Source: Betaproteobacteria bacterium (GTDB taxonomy: Bacteria > Pseudomonadota > Gammaproteobacteria > Burkholderiales > Casimicrobiaceae). From it: DNA of 15,676 nucleotides. Location of the stretch: positions 17,825 to 33,500 of the forward strand of contig VBCZ01000151.1 in NCBI GenBank assembly GCA_005889025.1. Direction: 5' to 3'. The position numbers and the translations under genes are program-made. The notes below the pieces were generated by a model that did no database searches, was not told the DNA's origin, and saw only the letters and a program-made list of their open reading frames with translations. Positions within the stretch are counted from its first letter, which is position 1. The number at the start of each line of letters is the position of its first letter. Positions 1 through 6,262 of the stretch are shown here, one piece after another.

Positions 1-863
1 CGGCGGTGATCGAGATCGAGCGCGCGATCGAGCAGTTGTTGCGGGCCAACCGCCCTGTGCTGCTCATCGGCGAGCCCGGCACCGGCCACGAGATCGTCGC
101 GCGGGCACTCCATGTTTCCGACACGCCCTTCGTAGCGCTCGCCAACGGGGCCAGGTTCGCGACTAATCCGCTGCAGGTGCTCGAAGAAGCGCGCGAAGGG
201 ACGCTTTACTGCGCCGAAATCGGCACGTACTCGAAAGCAGAGCAAAAGGGCCTGGCGTTTCTTTTGCCCAAAATCGAAAAACACAACACGGTGCTGGTAT
301 GCACAAGCAGCGAGCAGCTCGGCAATCTCGCCGCCGAGGGACGCTTCGACCCGGCACTCCTTGCCGCGCTGTCCGCCGGCACCGTGATGCTTCCGCCGCT
401 GCGGCAGAGGCGCGAGGATCTTCCGGCGTTGATCGACCGGTTCTGGCGCGAAATCACCGCAAGCCAGCGCACGCTGGGTACGCTGCAGATGGGCGCGGTG
501 TCGGCGCTCTCGGCTGCATACTGGCCGGGAAATCTGGACCATCTGCACAACGTGATCGCCAATCTTGCGCTCACGATAGACAACGAAATCACGGGCGATC
601 ATGTGCGCCGGCTGCTCGGCGAGACGGCCCTGCCTCCCCCGTCCGCAATTTCGCCCGAGGTGACCGCCCGCTTTTTCGAATTGCCGCTGCGCGAGGCGCG
701 GGAGGCATTCGAGCGGATCTACTTCGAGCAGCTCCTGGGCAAGGAACAAAGCAACATGAGCCGCGTGGCGGAGCGCGCCGGGCTGGAGCGGACCCATCTG
801 TATCGAAAACTCAAGCAGCTCAACATCCGCTTCTCCAGGCGCTCCGACGAGGGGGCATGCTGA
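1..863 (+). CDS. NtrX/NtrC-family response regulator, C-terminal part, degenerate AAA+ domain (5' end outside window)
   Basis: The frame is open to the left edge, so the GTG at base 6 is probably internal and any receiver domain lies outside the window. Counting from that GTG, residues 15-200 align by eye with the AAA+ domain of sigma-54 activators, and residues 245-275 form a Fis-type helix-turn-helix (NMSRVAERAGLERTHLYRKL). The ATPase core is eroded: the Walker A motif reads GEPGTGHE (Lys replaced by His28), Walker B reads GTLYCAEI (Asp replaced by Ala70), the arginine-finger segment reads FDPALLAAL, and WPGNVRE reads WPGNLDH. Only about 37 residues separate Walker A from Walker B against about 59 in NtrC, so the GAFTGA loop that contacts sigma-54 is missing. 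I infer a DNA-binding regulator that does not hydrolyse ATP or activate sigma-54. The NtrX assignment is by family resemblance only. The gene overlaps kup by 7 nt and is probably cotranscribed with it. Confidence 0.85.
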   Translation, partial: AVIEIERAIEQLLRANRPVLLIGEPGTGHEIVARALHVSDTPFVALANGARFATNPLQVLEEAREGTLYCAEIGTYSKAEQKGLAFLLPKIEKHNTVLVCTSSEQLGNLAAEGRFDPALLAALSAGTVMLPPLRQRREDLPALIDRFWREITASQRTLGTLQMGAVSALSAAYWPGNLDHLHNVIANLALTIDNEITGDHVRRLLGETALPPPSAISPEVTARFFELPLREAREAFERIYFEQLLGKEQSNMSRVAERAGLERTHLYRKLKQLNIRFSRRSDEGAC

Positions 864-2767
864 AAGGCGCTGTCGCCGACGAGGAGCGTCGGAGAGAAGC
901 AAGACCGTTGCGCAAGCCGATCGCACCGCTGGTCGTCGGTGCCATCGGTGTGGTCTTCGGCGACATCGGGACCAGCCCGCTCTATACCTTGCGCGAGTGC
1001 TTCACGGGTCCTCACGGGCTGCCCTTGCGGCCTGAAAACGTTCTGGGCATTTTGTCGGTGATTTTCTGGGCGATCACTATCATCGTGACGCTCAAGTACG
1101 TGACCTTGATCATGCGCGCGGACAATCGCGGTGAAGGCGGAATCATGGCGCTTACCGCGCTTGCCTCGCGGCGAATCGGCGACCCGCGCGCGCGGTGGGT
1201 CATGGTTGGTCTGGGAATCTTCGGCGCGGCGATGTTTTACGGCGATGGGATGATCACGCCCGCGATCTCCGTGCTGTCAGCGGTCGAAGGCCTGGAGGTC
1301 ATCGCGCCGGCGCTGGGCCACTTCGTGGTTCCGGCGACGATGCTGATTCTTATCGGGGTGTTTTCGATTCAGCGTCACGGAACCGCGAGCGTGGGTGTCC
1401 TCTTCGGCCCAGTCATGTGCCTGTGGTTTGTGACGCTCGCGGTGCTGGGCGCCATCCAGATTGCCGCGACACCGGGCGTGCTCGCCGCGCTCAATCCGGC
1501 GTTTGCCTTCAGCTTCCTTACCGGGAATCCCGTTGCCGCCTTCCTCGCGCTCGGCGCCGTGGTGCTGGCCGTGACCGGAACCGAGGCGCTTTACGCCGAC
1601 ATGGGCCACTTCGGCGCACGGCCCATCCGGCGGGCCTGGCTCTTCTTCGTTTTGCCGGCGCTGGTGCTGAATTATTTCGGCCAGGGAGCGCTGATCATCA
1701 GCGATGCTTCGTCGATCAAGAACCCGTTTTATCTGCTTGCACCCGACTGGGCGCTCCTGCCGATGGTCATCCTCGCGACTTGCGCGACGGTGATCGCCTC
1801 GCAAGCGGTGATCTCGGGCGCGTTTTCGCTGACGCGTCAGGCGATTCAAATGGGGTTTTGTCCCCGGCTGACGATCATGCATACATCGGAACGGGAAATT
1901 GGTCAGATCTACGTCCCGTTCATCAACTGGTCGCTGCTGACCGCGGTGATGCTGCTGGTCGCCGGATTCCGCAGCTCCAGCAACCTTGCCGGCGCCTACG
2001 GCATCGCCGTGACCCTTGCAATGGCGATCGATTCGCTTCTGATCTTTGTGGTGATGACGCGGCTATGGCGCTGGAACGCTTTGGTCGCGCTGGCGATCGC
2101 GGTGCCGCTGATCGCCATCGACATGTCGTTCCTTGCATCGAATGCCCTCAAGATCCCCGAGGGGGGATGGTTCCCCATCGTCATCGGCGCCGTGATATTC
2201 GTGCTTCTGACGACGTGGAAAAAAGGCCGCGCTATCCTTCATGAAAGGCTTTCCCAGGAGACGATGCCTCTCGACGTGTTCATCTCGAGCATCGCCGCGA
2301 ACCCGCCGCTGCGAGTCCCTGGAACCGCCGTGTTCCTCTCCAGCATGCCCGGGCGCGTCCCGCATGCATTGCTGCACAATCTCAAGCACAACAAGGTGCT
2401 GCACGAGCGGGTGGTGCTGCTTACGCTGTCGACCCGCGACATACCCAAGGTGCCGGTGAGGGAGCGCCTGCGCATCGAGCGCCTCGACTGCAACTTCGAG
2501 CAATTCGAGGCGTTTTTCGGCTTCAAGGAGGATCCCGACGTGCCGGCACTGCTGGAGGAATGCGGCCGCCGGGGCTACCCTTTTGACATGATGGACACGT
2601 CGTTCTTCGTCTCACGGGAAACGCTGATCGCGACCGTTGCGCCCGGAATGGCGCTGTGGCGCGAGCGCCTCTTTGTCTCGATGTCGAAGAATGCCACCAA
2701 GGCAACCGAGTTTTTCAACGTACCGACCAACCGCGTCGTCGAGCTGGGCACGCAAGTCGAGCTTTAG
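857..2767 (+). CDS. kup: Kup-type potassium/proton symporter
   Basis: A 636-residue protein, close to the usual 620-630 of Kup/HAK/KUP transporters, which import K+ with H+ across the inner membrane. The family signature GDIGTSPLY is at residues 35-43 in the first membrane segment, followed by FYGDGMITPAISVLSAVEGLE-like sequence typical of the second helix region. About twelve hydrophobic segments occupy residues 22-460, followed by a soluble C-terminal domain of roughly 170 residues. The reading frame stays open far upstream, but the family N-terminus fits the ATG at 857, which has GAGGGGG just before it. The start overlaps the upstream regulator's stop as ATGCTGA, which suggests translational coupling. 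A palindrome and a terminator hairpin follow the stop. The identification is firm; ion specificity is inferred from the family. Confidence 0.96.
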   Translation: MLKGAVADEERRREARPLRKPIAPLVVGAIGVVFGDIGTSPLYTLRECFTGPHGLPLRPENVLGILSVIFWAITIIVTLKYVTLIMRADNRGEGGIMALTALASRRIGDPRARWVMVGLGIFGAAMFYGDGMITPAISVLSAVEGLEVIAPALGHFVVPATMLILIGVFSIQRHGTASVGVLFGPVMCLWFVTLAVLGAIQIAATPGVLAALNPAFAFSFLTGNPVAAFLALGAVVLAVTGTEALYADMGHFGARPIRRAWLFFVLPALVLNYFGQGALIISDASSIKNPFYLLAPDWALLPMVILATCATVIASQAVISGAFSLTRQAIQMGFCPRLTIMHTSEREIGQIYVPFINWSLLTAVMLLVAGFRSSSNLAGAYGIAVTLAMAIDSLLIFVVMTRLWRWNALVALAIAVPLIAIDMSFLASNALKIPEGGWFPIVIGAVIFVLLTTWKKGRAILHERLSQETMPLDVFISSIAANPPLRVPGTAVFLSSMPGRVPHALLHNLKHNKVLHERVVLLTLSTRDIPKVPVRERLRIERLDCNFEQFEAFFGFKEDPDVPALLEECGRRGYPFDMMDTSFFVSRETLIATVAPGMALWRERLFVSMSKNATKATEFFNVPTNRVVELGTQVEL

Positions 2768-2780
2768 GTTCCTTTAGCAC

Positions 2781-2794
2781 GCGCGGGCCCGCGC
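2781..2794. repeat. perfect 14-bp GC palindrome between kup and rpoH
   Basis: The sequence GCGCGGGCCCGCGC is its own reverse complement and begins 14 nt after the kup stop. As RNA it could form a 5-bp stem with a 4-nt loop. It has no T-run on the + strand, so it is not a classical terminator by itself, but it may help end kup transcription in this convergent gap. Confidence 0.5.
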
Positions 2795-2796
2795 CG

Positions 2797-2826
2797 CAAA
2801 AAGAAACGCCGGCGTGAAGCCGGCGT
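2797..2826 (-). terminator. rho-independent terminator of rpoH
   Basis: Read on the - strand, the stem ACGCCGGC, a 5-nt loop and the matching arm GCCGGCGT (2826 down to 2806) are followed by the T-rich run TTTCTTTTT (2806-2798). It begins 22 nt after the rpoH stop codon. The 8-bp stem is perfect. Because convergent kup ends just upstream on the other strand, the hairpin may also slow transcription coming from kup, but the T-run favours rpoH. Confidence 0.8.
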
Positions 2827-2847
2827 CGACGTGCATTTTGCTCCGCG

Positions 2848-3702
2848 TCAGGACGGTTCGATCTGGCCGCGCATGGTCTTGAGCGCCTTGCTTTCGATCT
2901 GGCGGATGCGCTCGGCGGAAACGCCGTATTGATCCGCAAGCGTTTGCAGCGTCGCGGGGTCGTCTTCGCGCAACCATCGCGCTTCGATGATCTCCCGGCT
3001 GCGGTTATCGAGCTTTGCCAAAGCGTTTCTCAAGCCCTCGCTCCGGTTATGCGAAGTCTGGGCGCGCTCGACAATCTGCGCGGGCTCCGCGTCCGAATCG
3101 GTGAGATAGGCGATGGGAGTCATCGCCTCGCCTTCTTCCCCGACCTGCGGCTCGAGGGCGATGTCCTGCCCCGACAACCGGGTTTCCATCTCGAGGACTT
3201 CTTCCGGTTTGACGCCGAGCGCACGGGCGATGCCGTTGGCTTCCTTGCGGGTAAGGGCCGCGGTGCCGGGCTTCATGCTGCGCAGGTTAAAAAAGAGCTT
3301 ACGCTGCGCCTTGGTGGTCGCGATCTTGACCAGCCTCCAGTTGCGCAGAATATATTCGTGAATCTCGGCGCGTATCCAGTGCAGCGCAAACGAGACCAGG
3401 CGCACCCCCCGCTCAGGGTCGAACCGGCGCACGGCTTTCATCAGGCCGATGTTGCCTTCCTGAATGAGATCCGCCTGCGCCAGACCATAGCCGAGATAGT
3501 TGCGGCTGACTGCGACGACCAGGCGGAGGTGCGACAGCACCAAATGCCGCGCAGCATCCAGGTCGCCATGCTGCTGCAGGCGGCGACCGAACTCGGTTTC
3601 CTGCTCCGCGGTCAACAGCGGGAAGCGGTTGACGGCCTGAATATAGTTGTCCAAGCTACCCAGCGAGGCCGGGGTAGGGAAGGCCAAAGTAGTGTTTGGC
3701 AT
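2848..3702 (-). CDS. rpoH: heat-shock sigma factor RpoH (sigma-32)
   Basis: A 284-residue group 3 sigma factor that directs RNA polymerase to chaperone and protease genes under heat or folding stress. Region 2 contains DLIQEGNIGLMKAVRRFDP and a tryptophan-containing core-binding stretch. It is followed by QRKLFFNLR, the RpoH box that separates RpoH from RpoD and RpoS. Region 4 near the C-terminus carries a helix-turn-helix (TLADQYGVSAERIRQIE) for the -35 element. The ATG at 3702 is supported by AAGGAG 7 nt upstream. The 201-nt gap to ftsY holds a perfect CIRCE operator and a sigma-E-like promoter, so synthesis is probably controlled by HrcA and possibly by envelope stress. A terminator follows. 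In many relatives ftsE and ftsX lie between ftsY and rpoH; here they are absent. Confidence 0.97.
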   Translation of the reverse strand: MPNTTLAFPTPASLGSLDNYIQAVNRFPLLTAEQETEFGRRLQQHGDLDAARHLVLSHLRLVVAVSRNYLGYGLAQADLIQEGNIGLMKAVRRFDPERGVRLVSFALHWIRAEIHEYILRNWRLVKIATTKAQRKLFFNLRSMKPGTAALTRKEANGIARALGVKPEEVLEMETRLSGQDIALEPQVGEEGEAMTPIAYLTDSDAEPAQIVERAQTSHNRSEGLRNALAKLDNRSREIIEARWLREDDPATLQTLADQYGVSAERIRQIESKALKTMRGQIEPS

Positions 3703-3709
3703 TAACAGG

Positions 3710-3715
3710 CTCCTT
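3710..3715 (-). promoter_or_regulatory. ribosome binding site of rpoH
   Basis: On the - strand the sequence AAGGAG lies 7 nt before the ATG at 3702. It is the strongest Shine-Dalgarno in this part of the window and fixes the rpoH start. Confidence 0.85.
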
Positions 3716-3733
3716 CTAAGTGCTCGGCGTTAT

Positions 3734-3760
3734 TTAGCACTCGAGTATTGAGAGTGCTAA
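3734..3760. promoter_or_regulatory. CIRCE operator (HrcA binding site) upstream of rpoH
   Basis: TTAGCACTC and GAGTGCTAA form a perfect inverted repeat separated by exactly 9 nt (GAGTATTGA). This matches the CIRCE consensus at all 18 arm positions and in spacing. CIRCE is bound by the repressor HrcA, whose activity depends on GroEL, and normally controls groESL or dnaK operons. The element ends 31 nt before the rpoH start codon, well placed to block initiation or early elongation. It lies in no coding gene. hrcA is not in this window. Confidence 0.95.
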
Positions 3761-3777
3761 GGGCTTTTGGAAGTTCC
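3748..3777 (-). promoter_or_regulatory. candidate sigma-E (RpoE)-type promoter of rpoH
   Basis: On the - strand GGAACTT (3777-3771) equals the sigma-E -35 consensus. After 16 nt it is followed by CTCTCAA (3754-3748), which resembles sigma-E -10 elements. The -10 region falls inside the CIRCE operator, so HrcA would compete with polymerase. Predicted transcripts would have a leader of roughly 40 nt. E. coli rpoH has a sigma-E promoter, which makes the idea plausible, but this is a pattern match only. I could not pick out a convincing sigma-70 promoter in 3761-3903. Confidence 0.45.
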
Positions 3778-3903
3778 GATTTGTCCCCACTGAGCGATTC
3801 CACCCGGCGAGACCGATCCCTTGGGATACTTGATTCTCCAAGCCTAATTCGGGCTTCCGACCGAAGTATGTATTCACTTTCAATCGCTGCGAGGGATAAC
3901 GGT

Positions 3904-4842
3904 CTAGCCCACCAAGGCATCGACAAACTCGCGGGCGCTAAATTCATGCAAGTCCTCGATCTGTTCGCCCACGCCGATGAACTTGAGCGGGATAGGCCTC
4001 GTTTTGGCGATTGCGGCTACCACGCCACCCTTCGCGGTTCCGTCGAGCTTGGTCAGCACCAGGCCGGTCAAGCCGATGGCCGCGTCGAATGCCGCAACCT
4101 GCGCCAAGGCGTTCTGCCCTGTATTCGCATCGAGCACCAGCAACGTCTCGTGCGGCGCCCCAGGTTTCGCCCGCGCGATGACGCGTCGTATTTTCTTGAG
4201 TTCTTCCATCAAATGAAGCTGCGTCGGCAGACGTCCTGCCGTATCCGCGAGAACGACGTCGATCTTGCGTGCGCTCGCCGCAGAAATCGCGTCGAACATG
4301 ACTGCGGCGGCGTCACCGCCCTGTTGGGCGATGACATGAACCTTATTTCGCTCTCCCCAAGCCTCGAGTTGCTCCCGTGCTGCCGCGCGAAAAGTGTCGC
4401 CTGCCGCAAGCAATACCGATAAGTCCTGATGTTGCAAATGCCTGGCCAGCTTGCCGATGGACGTCGTCTTGCCAGCGCCATTGACGCCCGCCAGCATGAT
4501 CACGTACGGCCGCTCGGGGCCGATAACCAGCGGCCGCTCGATGGGCAGCAGCAGCTCGGTCAACGATGCCTTCAACAACTCGCGCGCATCCACGTCGTCG
4601 GGGGACCGCTTCCAGCGTGCAGCCAGATCGGCCAGCAGATGCGCTGTGGCAGGGACGCCCACGTCCGCCGAGATCAGCGCGGTTTCGAGCTCGTCCAGGG
4701 TTTCAGACGACATGGCCTTTCGTCCGAATACCGAAGCGAGCGGCCGCGCGAGGCGCTCGCGCGATGCACCCAGGCCCGCTTTGAGGCGCTCGCTCCACGA
4801 GCGATGATCATCGTCGGGTTGACGCTTGAACAGATCAAACAT
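3904..4842 (-). CDS. ftsY: signal recognition particle receptor FtsY
   Basis: A 312-residue SRP GTPase that receives ribosome-nascent chain-SRP complexes at the inner membrane. The acidic A domain is reduced to about 40 residues, so the protein is much shorter than E. coli FtsY (497) but similar to other short forms. The N domain spans about 45-105. The G domain shows GVNGAGKTT (119-127), DTAGRLPTQ (200-208), TKLDGTAKGG (264-273) and the closing GVGEQIEDL. The start codon ATG at 4842 has no clear Shine-Dalgarno. It diverges from rsmD, and rpoH follows 201 nt downstream on the same strand without ftsE or ftsX. Confidence 0.97.
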   Translation of the reverse strand: MFDLFKRQPDDDHRSWSERLKAGLGASRERLARPLASVFGRKAMSSETLDELETALISADVGVPATAHLLADLAARWKRSPDDVDARELLKASLTELLLPIERPLVIGPERPYVIMLAGVNGAGKTTSIGKLARHLQHQDLSVLLAAGDTFRAAAREQLEAWGERNKVHVIAQQGGDAAAVMFDAISAASARKIDVVLADTAGRLPTQLHLMEELKKIRRVIARAKPGAPHETLLVLDANTGQNALAQVAAFDAAIGLTGLVLTKLDGTAKGGVVAAIAKTRPIPLKFIGVGEQIEDLHEFSAREFVDALVG

Positions 4843-4844
4843 GA

Positions 4845-5474
4845 GTGCGCGACGCGAAAGCTATAATTCTACCTTCCCTCCGCCGGCCCCTTTTCCGACC
4901 CTTGGCGCTTCCCCGCGAAATCCGCATCATCGGCGGGCGATGGCGCGGGCGACGGCTTCGCTTTCCTGCGATTGCGGACATCCGCCCGACGCCTGACCGG
5001 GTCCGAGAGACGCTGTTCAACTGGCTGGGCCAGGATTTAACCGGTCTGACAACGCTCGACTTATTCGCGGGAAGCGGCGCGCTGTCGTTGGAAGCGCTGT
5101 CGCGCGGCGCAACGCGCGCCGTTGCCGTGGATCGCGACAGGTCGACGCTCCAGGCGTTGAGCAAGACGGCGATGCAACTCGGGACCGACGCGCTCGAGAC
5201 GCACTGTTCAGATGCCGGCGCTTACCTCGCGCGTGAAACACGGTTGTTCGACGTGATCTTTCTCGACCCGCCGTTTGCAGATCCGCGGTGGAATACGCTC
5301 GTTCCCGCCGCGTGCGAGCGGCTGGCTTCGGCGGGAGCGCTTTATCTCGAGGCGTCTTCCGCGCTGGACGCGCCTCCGGGTTGGGTCCTCTCGCGCAGCG
5401 ACAAGGCCGGCCAGGTGCATTATCATCTGCTGCGCCGCGCCGAAGCCGGGGCCCCCGGCGGCACCCCATGCTGA
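4845..5474 (+). CDS. rsmD: 16S rRNA (guanine966-N2)-methyltransferase RsmD
   Basis: A 209-residue class I methyltransferase that uses S-adenosylmethionine to methylate G966 of 16S rRNA during 30S assembly. The family start EIRIIGGRWRGRRL is followed by RPTPDRVRETLFNWL, the SAM-binding LDLFAGSGALSLEALSRGA (71-89) and the catalytic DPPF (141-144). The start is uncertain. A stop codon at 4842-4844 limits it, GTG at 4845 gives a tail of about 24 residues before IRIIGG, and TTG at 4902 gives MALPREIRIIGG, closer to the family length and downstream of the TATAAT at 4862. Neither has a good Shine-Dalgarno. The stop overlaps the coaD start as ATGCTGA, as part of an operon with coaD and ferredoxin. 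Confidence 0.93.
   Translation: MRDAKAIILPSLRRPLFRPLALPREIRIIGGRWRGRRLRFPAIADIRPTPDRVRETLFNWLGQDLTGLTTLDLFAGSGALSLEALSRGATRAVAVDRDRSTLQALSKTAMQLGTDALETHCSDAGAYLARETRLFDVIFLDPPFADPRWNTLVPAACERLASAGALYLEASSALDAPPGWVLSRSDKAGQVHYHLLRRAEAGAPGGTPC
4862..4867 (+). promoter_or_regulatory. candidate -10 box between ftsY and rsmD
   Basis: A perfect TATAAT lies 20 nt upstream of ftsY and inside the longest possible rsmD frame. I found no matching -35 box at 16-18 nt on the + strand. Read on the - strand, TTATAG could equally serve ftsY with a very short leader. If it serves rsmD, translation must start downstream, for example at the TTG at 4902. Confidence 0.35.
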
Positions 5475-5968
5475 AAGTCGTCTACCCCGGAACTTTCGAC
5501 CCGATCACCAAAGGCCACGAGGACTTGGTGCGTCGAGCCGCCAAGCTGTTCGACCGGGTCGTCGTCGGGATTGCCGACAGCGAGAGCAAGCATCCGATGT
5601 TCACTACCGACGAGCGGATATCGATGGCGCGGGAGCTTTTTGCTCGCCACGCCAACGTCGAGGTAGCGGGCTTCTCCGGGCTCCTGATGGATTTTGTGCA
5701 TTCGGTCGACGCTTCGGTGATCGTCCGCGGCCTGCGCGCCGTCTCGGACTTCGAGTATGAGTTCCAGATGGCCGGAATGAACCGTAATCTCTATCCCGAG
5801 GTCGAAACGCTGTTTCTTACTCCCGCGGAGCAATACCTTTTCATGTCGTCCACGATCGTCAGGGAAATCGCGCGACTCGGCGGAAACGTCGAGAAGTTCG
5901 TCCACCCCATCGTCGCTGCCAGACTGACCTCAAAGGTCGCTTCGGAGCGCGAACGCCGCGCGCAATAA
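5468..5968 (+). CDS. coaD: phosphopantetheine adenylyltransferase CoaD
   Basis: A 166-residue enzyme catalysing the penultimate step of coenzyme A synthesis, ATP + 4'-phosphopantetheine to dephospho-CoA + pyrophosphate, in the cytoplasm. The nucleotidyltransferase motif is YPGTFDPITKGH (residues 6-17, with Thr9 and His17 as the ATP contacts). The RGLRAVSDFEYEFQMAGMN segment and the C-terminal MSSTIVRE motif (ISSTxxR-like) are present. Length matches the family (about 160). The ATG at 5468 overlaps the rsmD stop by 7 nt and has no Shine-Dalgarno, so translational coupling is likely. The ferredoxin gene follows after 12 nt. Confidence 0.97.
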   Translation: MLKVVYPGTFDPITKGHEDLVRRAAKLFDRVVVGIADSESKHPMFTTDERISMARELFARHANVEVAGFSGLLMDFVHSVDASVIVRGLRAVSDFEYEFQMAGMNRNLYPEVETLFLTPAEQYLFMSSTIVREIARLGGNVEKFVHPIVAARLTSKVASERERRAQ

Positions 5969-5980
5969 AGCCGTTCGAAC

Positions 5981-6262
5981 ATGGCCCTGATCATTACCGA
6001 CGAATGCATCAATTGCGACGTTTGCGAGCCCGAGTGCCCAAACGATGCGATTTCGCAGGGTGTCGAGATCTACGTGATCGATCCTCGGAAATGCACCGAA
6101 TGCGTCGGCCACTTCGACAAGCCGCAATGCGTGGAGGTGTGCCCGGTCGACTGCATCCCGGTCAATCCCGACGTCGTGGAATCGCCAGAGCAGCTCTTGA
6201 TGAAATATGCGGCGCTGATGGCGGCGAAGGCGGAAGCCGCTACATCGGACCGGTCCCGCTAG
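5981..6262 (+). CDS. YfhL-type 2[4Fe-4S] ferredoxin
   Basis: A 93-residue ferredoxin. The first cluster ligands are Cys9, Cys12, Cys15 and Cys19, followed by Pro. The second set is Cys38, Cys41, Cys50 and Cys54-Pro, with the 8-residue insertion between the second and third ligands that marks the YfhL/Allochromatium-type ferredoxins. Cys58 is a ninth cysteine. Such proteins carry electrons at low potential in the cytoplasm; the partner is unknown. The gene is the last of the rsmD-coaD operon, with a 12-nt gap. Its TAG stop directly abuts the stop codon of the opposing dynamin-like gene, leaving no terminator between them. Confidence 0.93.
   Translation: MALIITDECINCDVCEPECPNDAISQGVEIYVIDPRKCTECVGHFDKPQCVEVCPVDCIPVNPDVVESPEQLLMKYAALMAAKAEAATSDRSR

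Noticed and set aside
299..856. Upstream extension of the kup frame by 186 codons
   Set aside because: It overlaps the regulator gene, is Arg/Ala-rich shadow sequence, and Kup proteins start at the position of ATG 857.
2929..3705. 258-codon + strand frame opposite rpoH
   Set aside because: Shadow of rpoH; no domain, and it would cover a conserved sigma factor entirely.
3748..4422. 224-codon + strand frame across the rpoH upstream region and ftsY
   Set aside because: It starts inside the CIRCE operator and continues antisense to ftsY, with no family resemblance.
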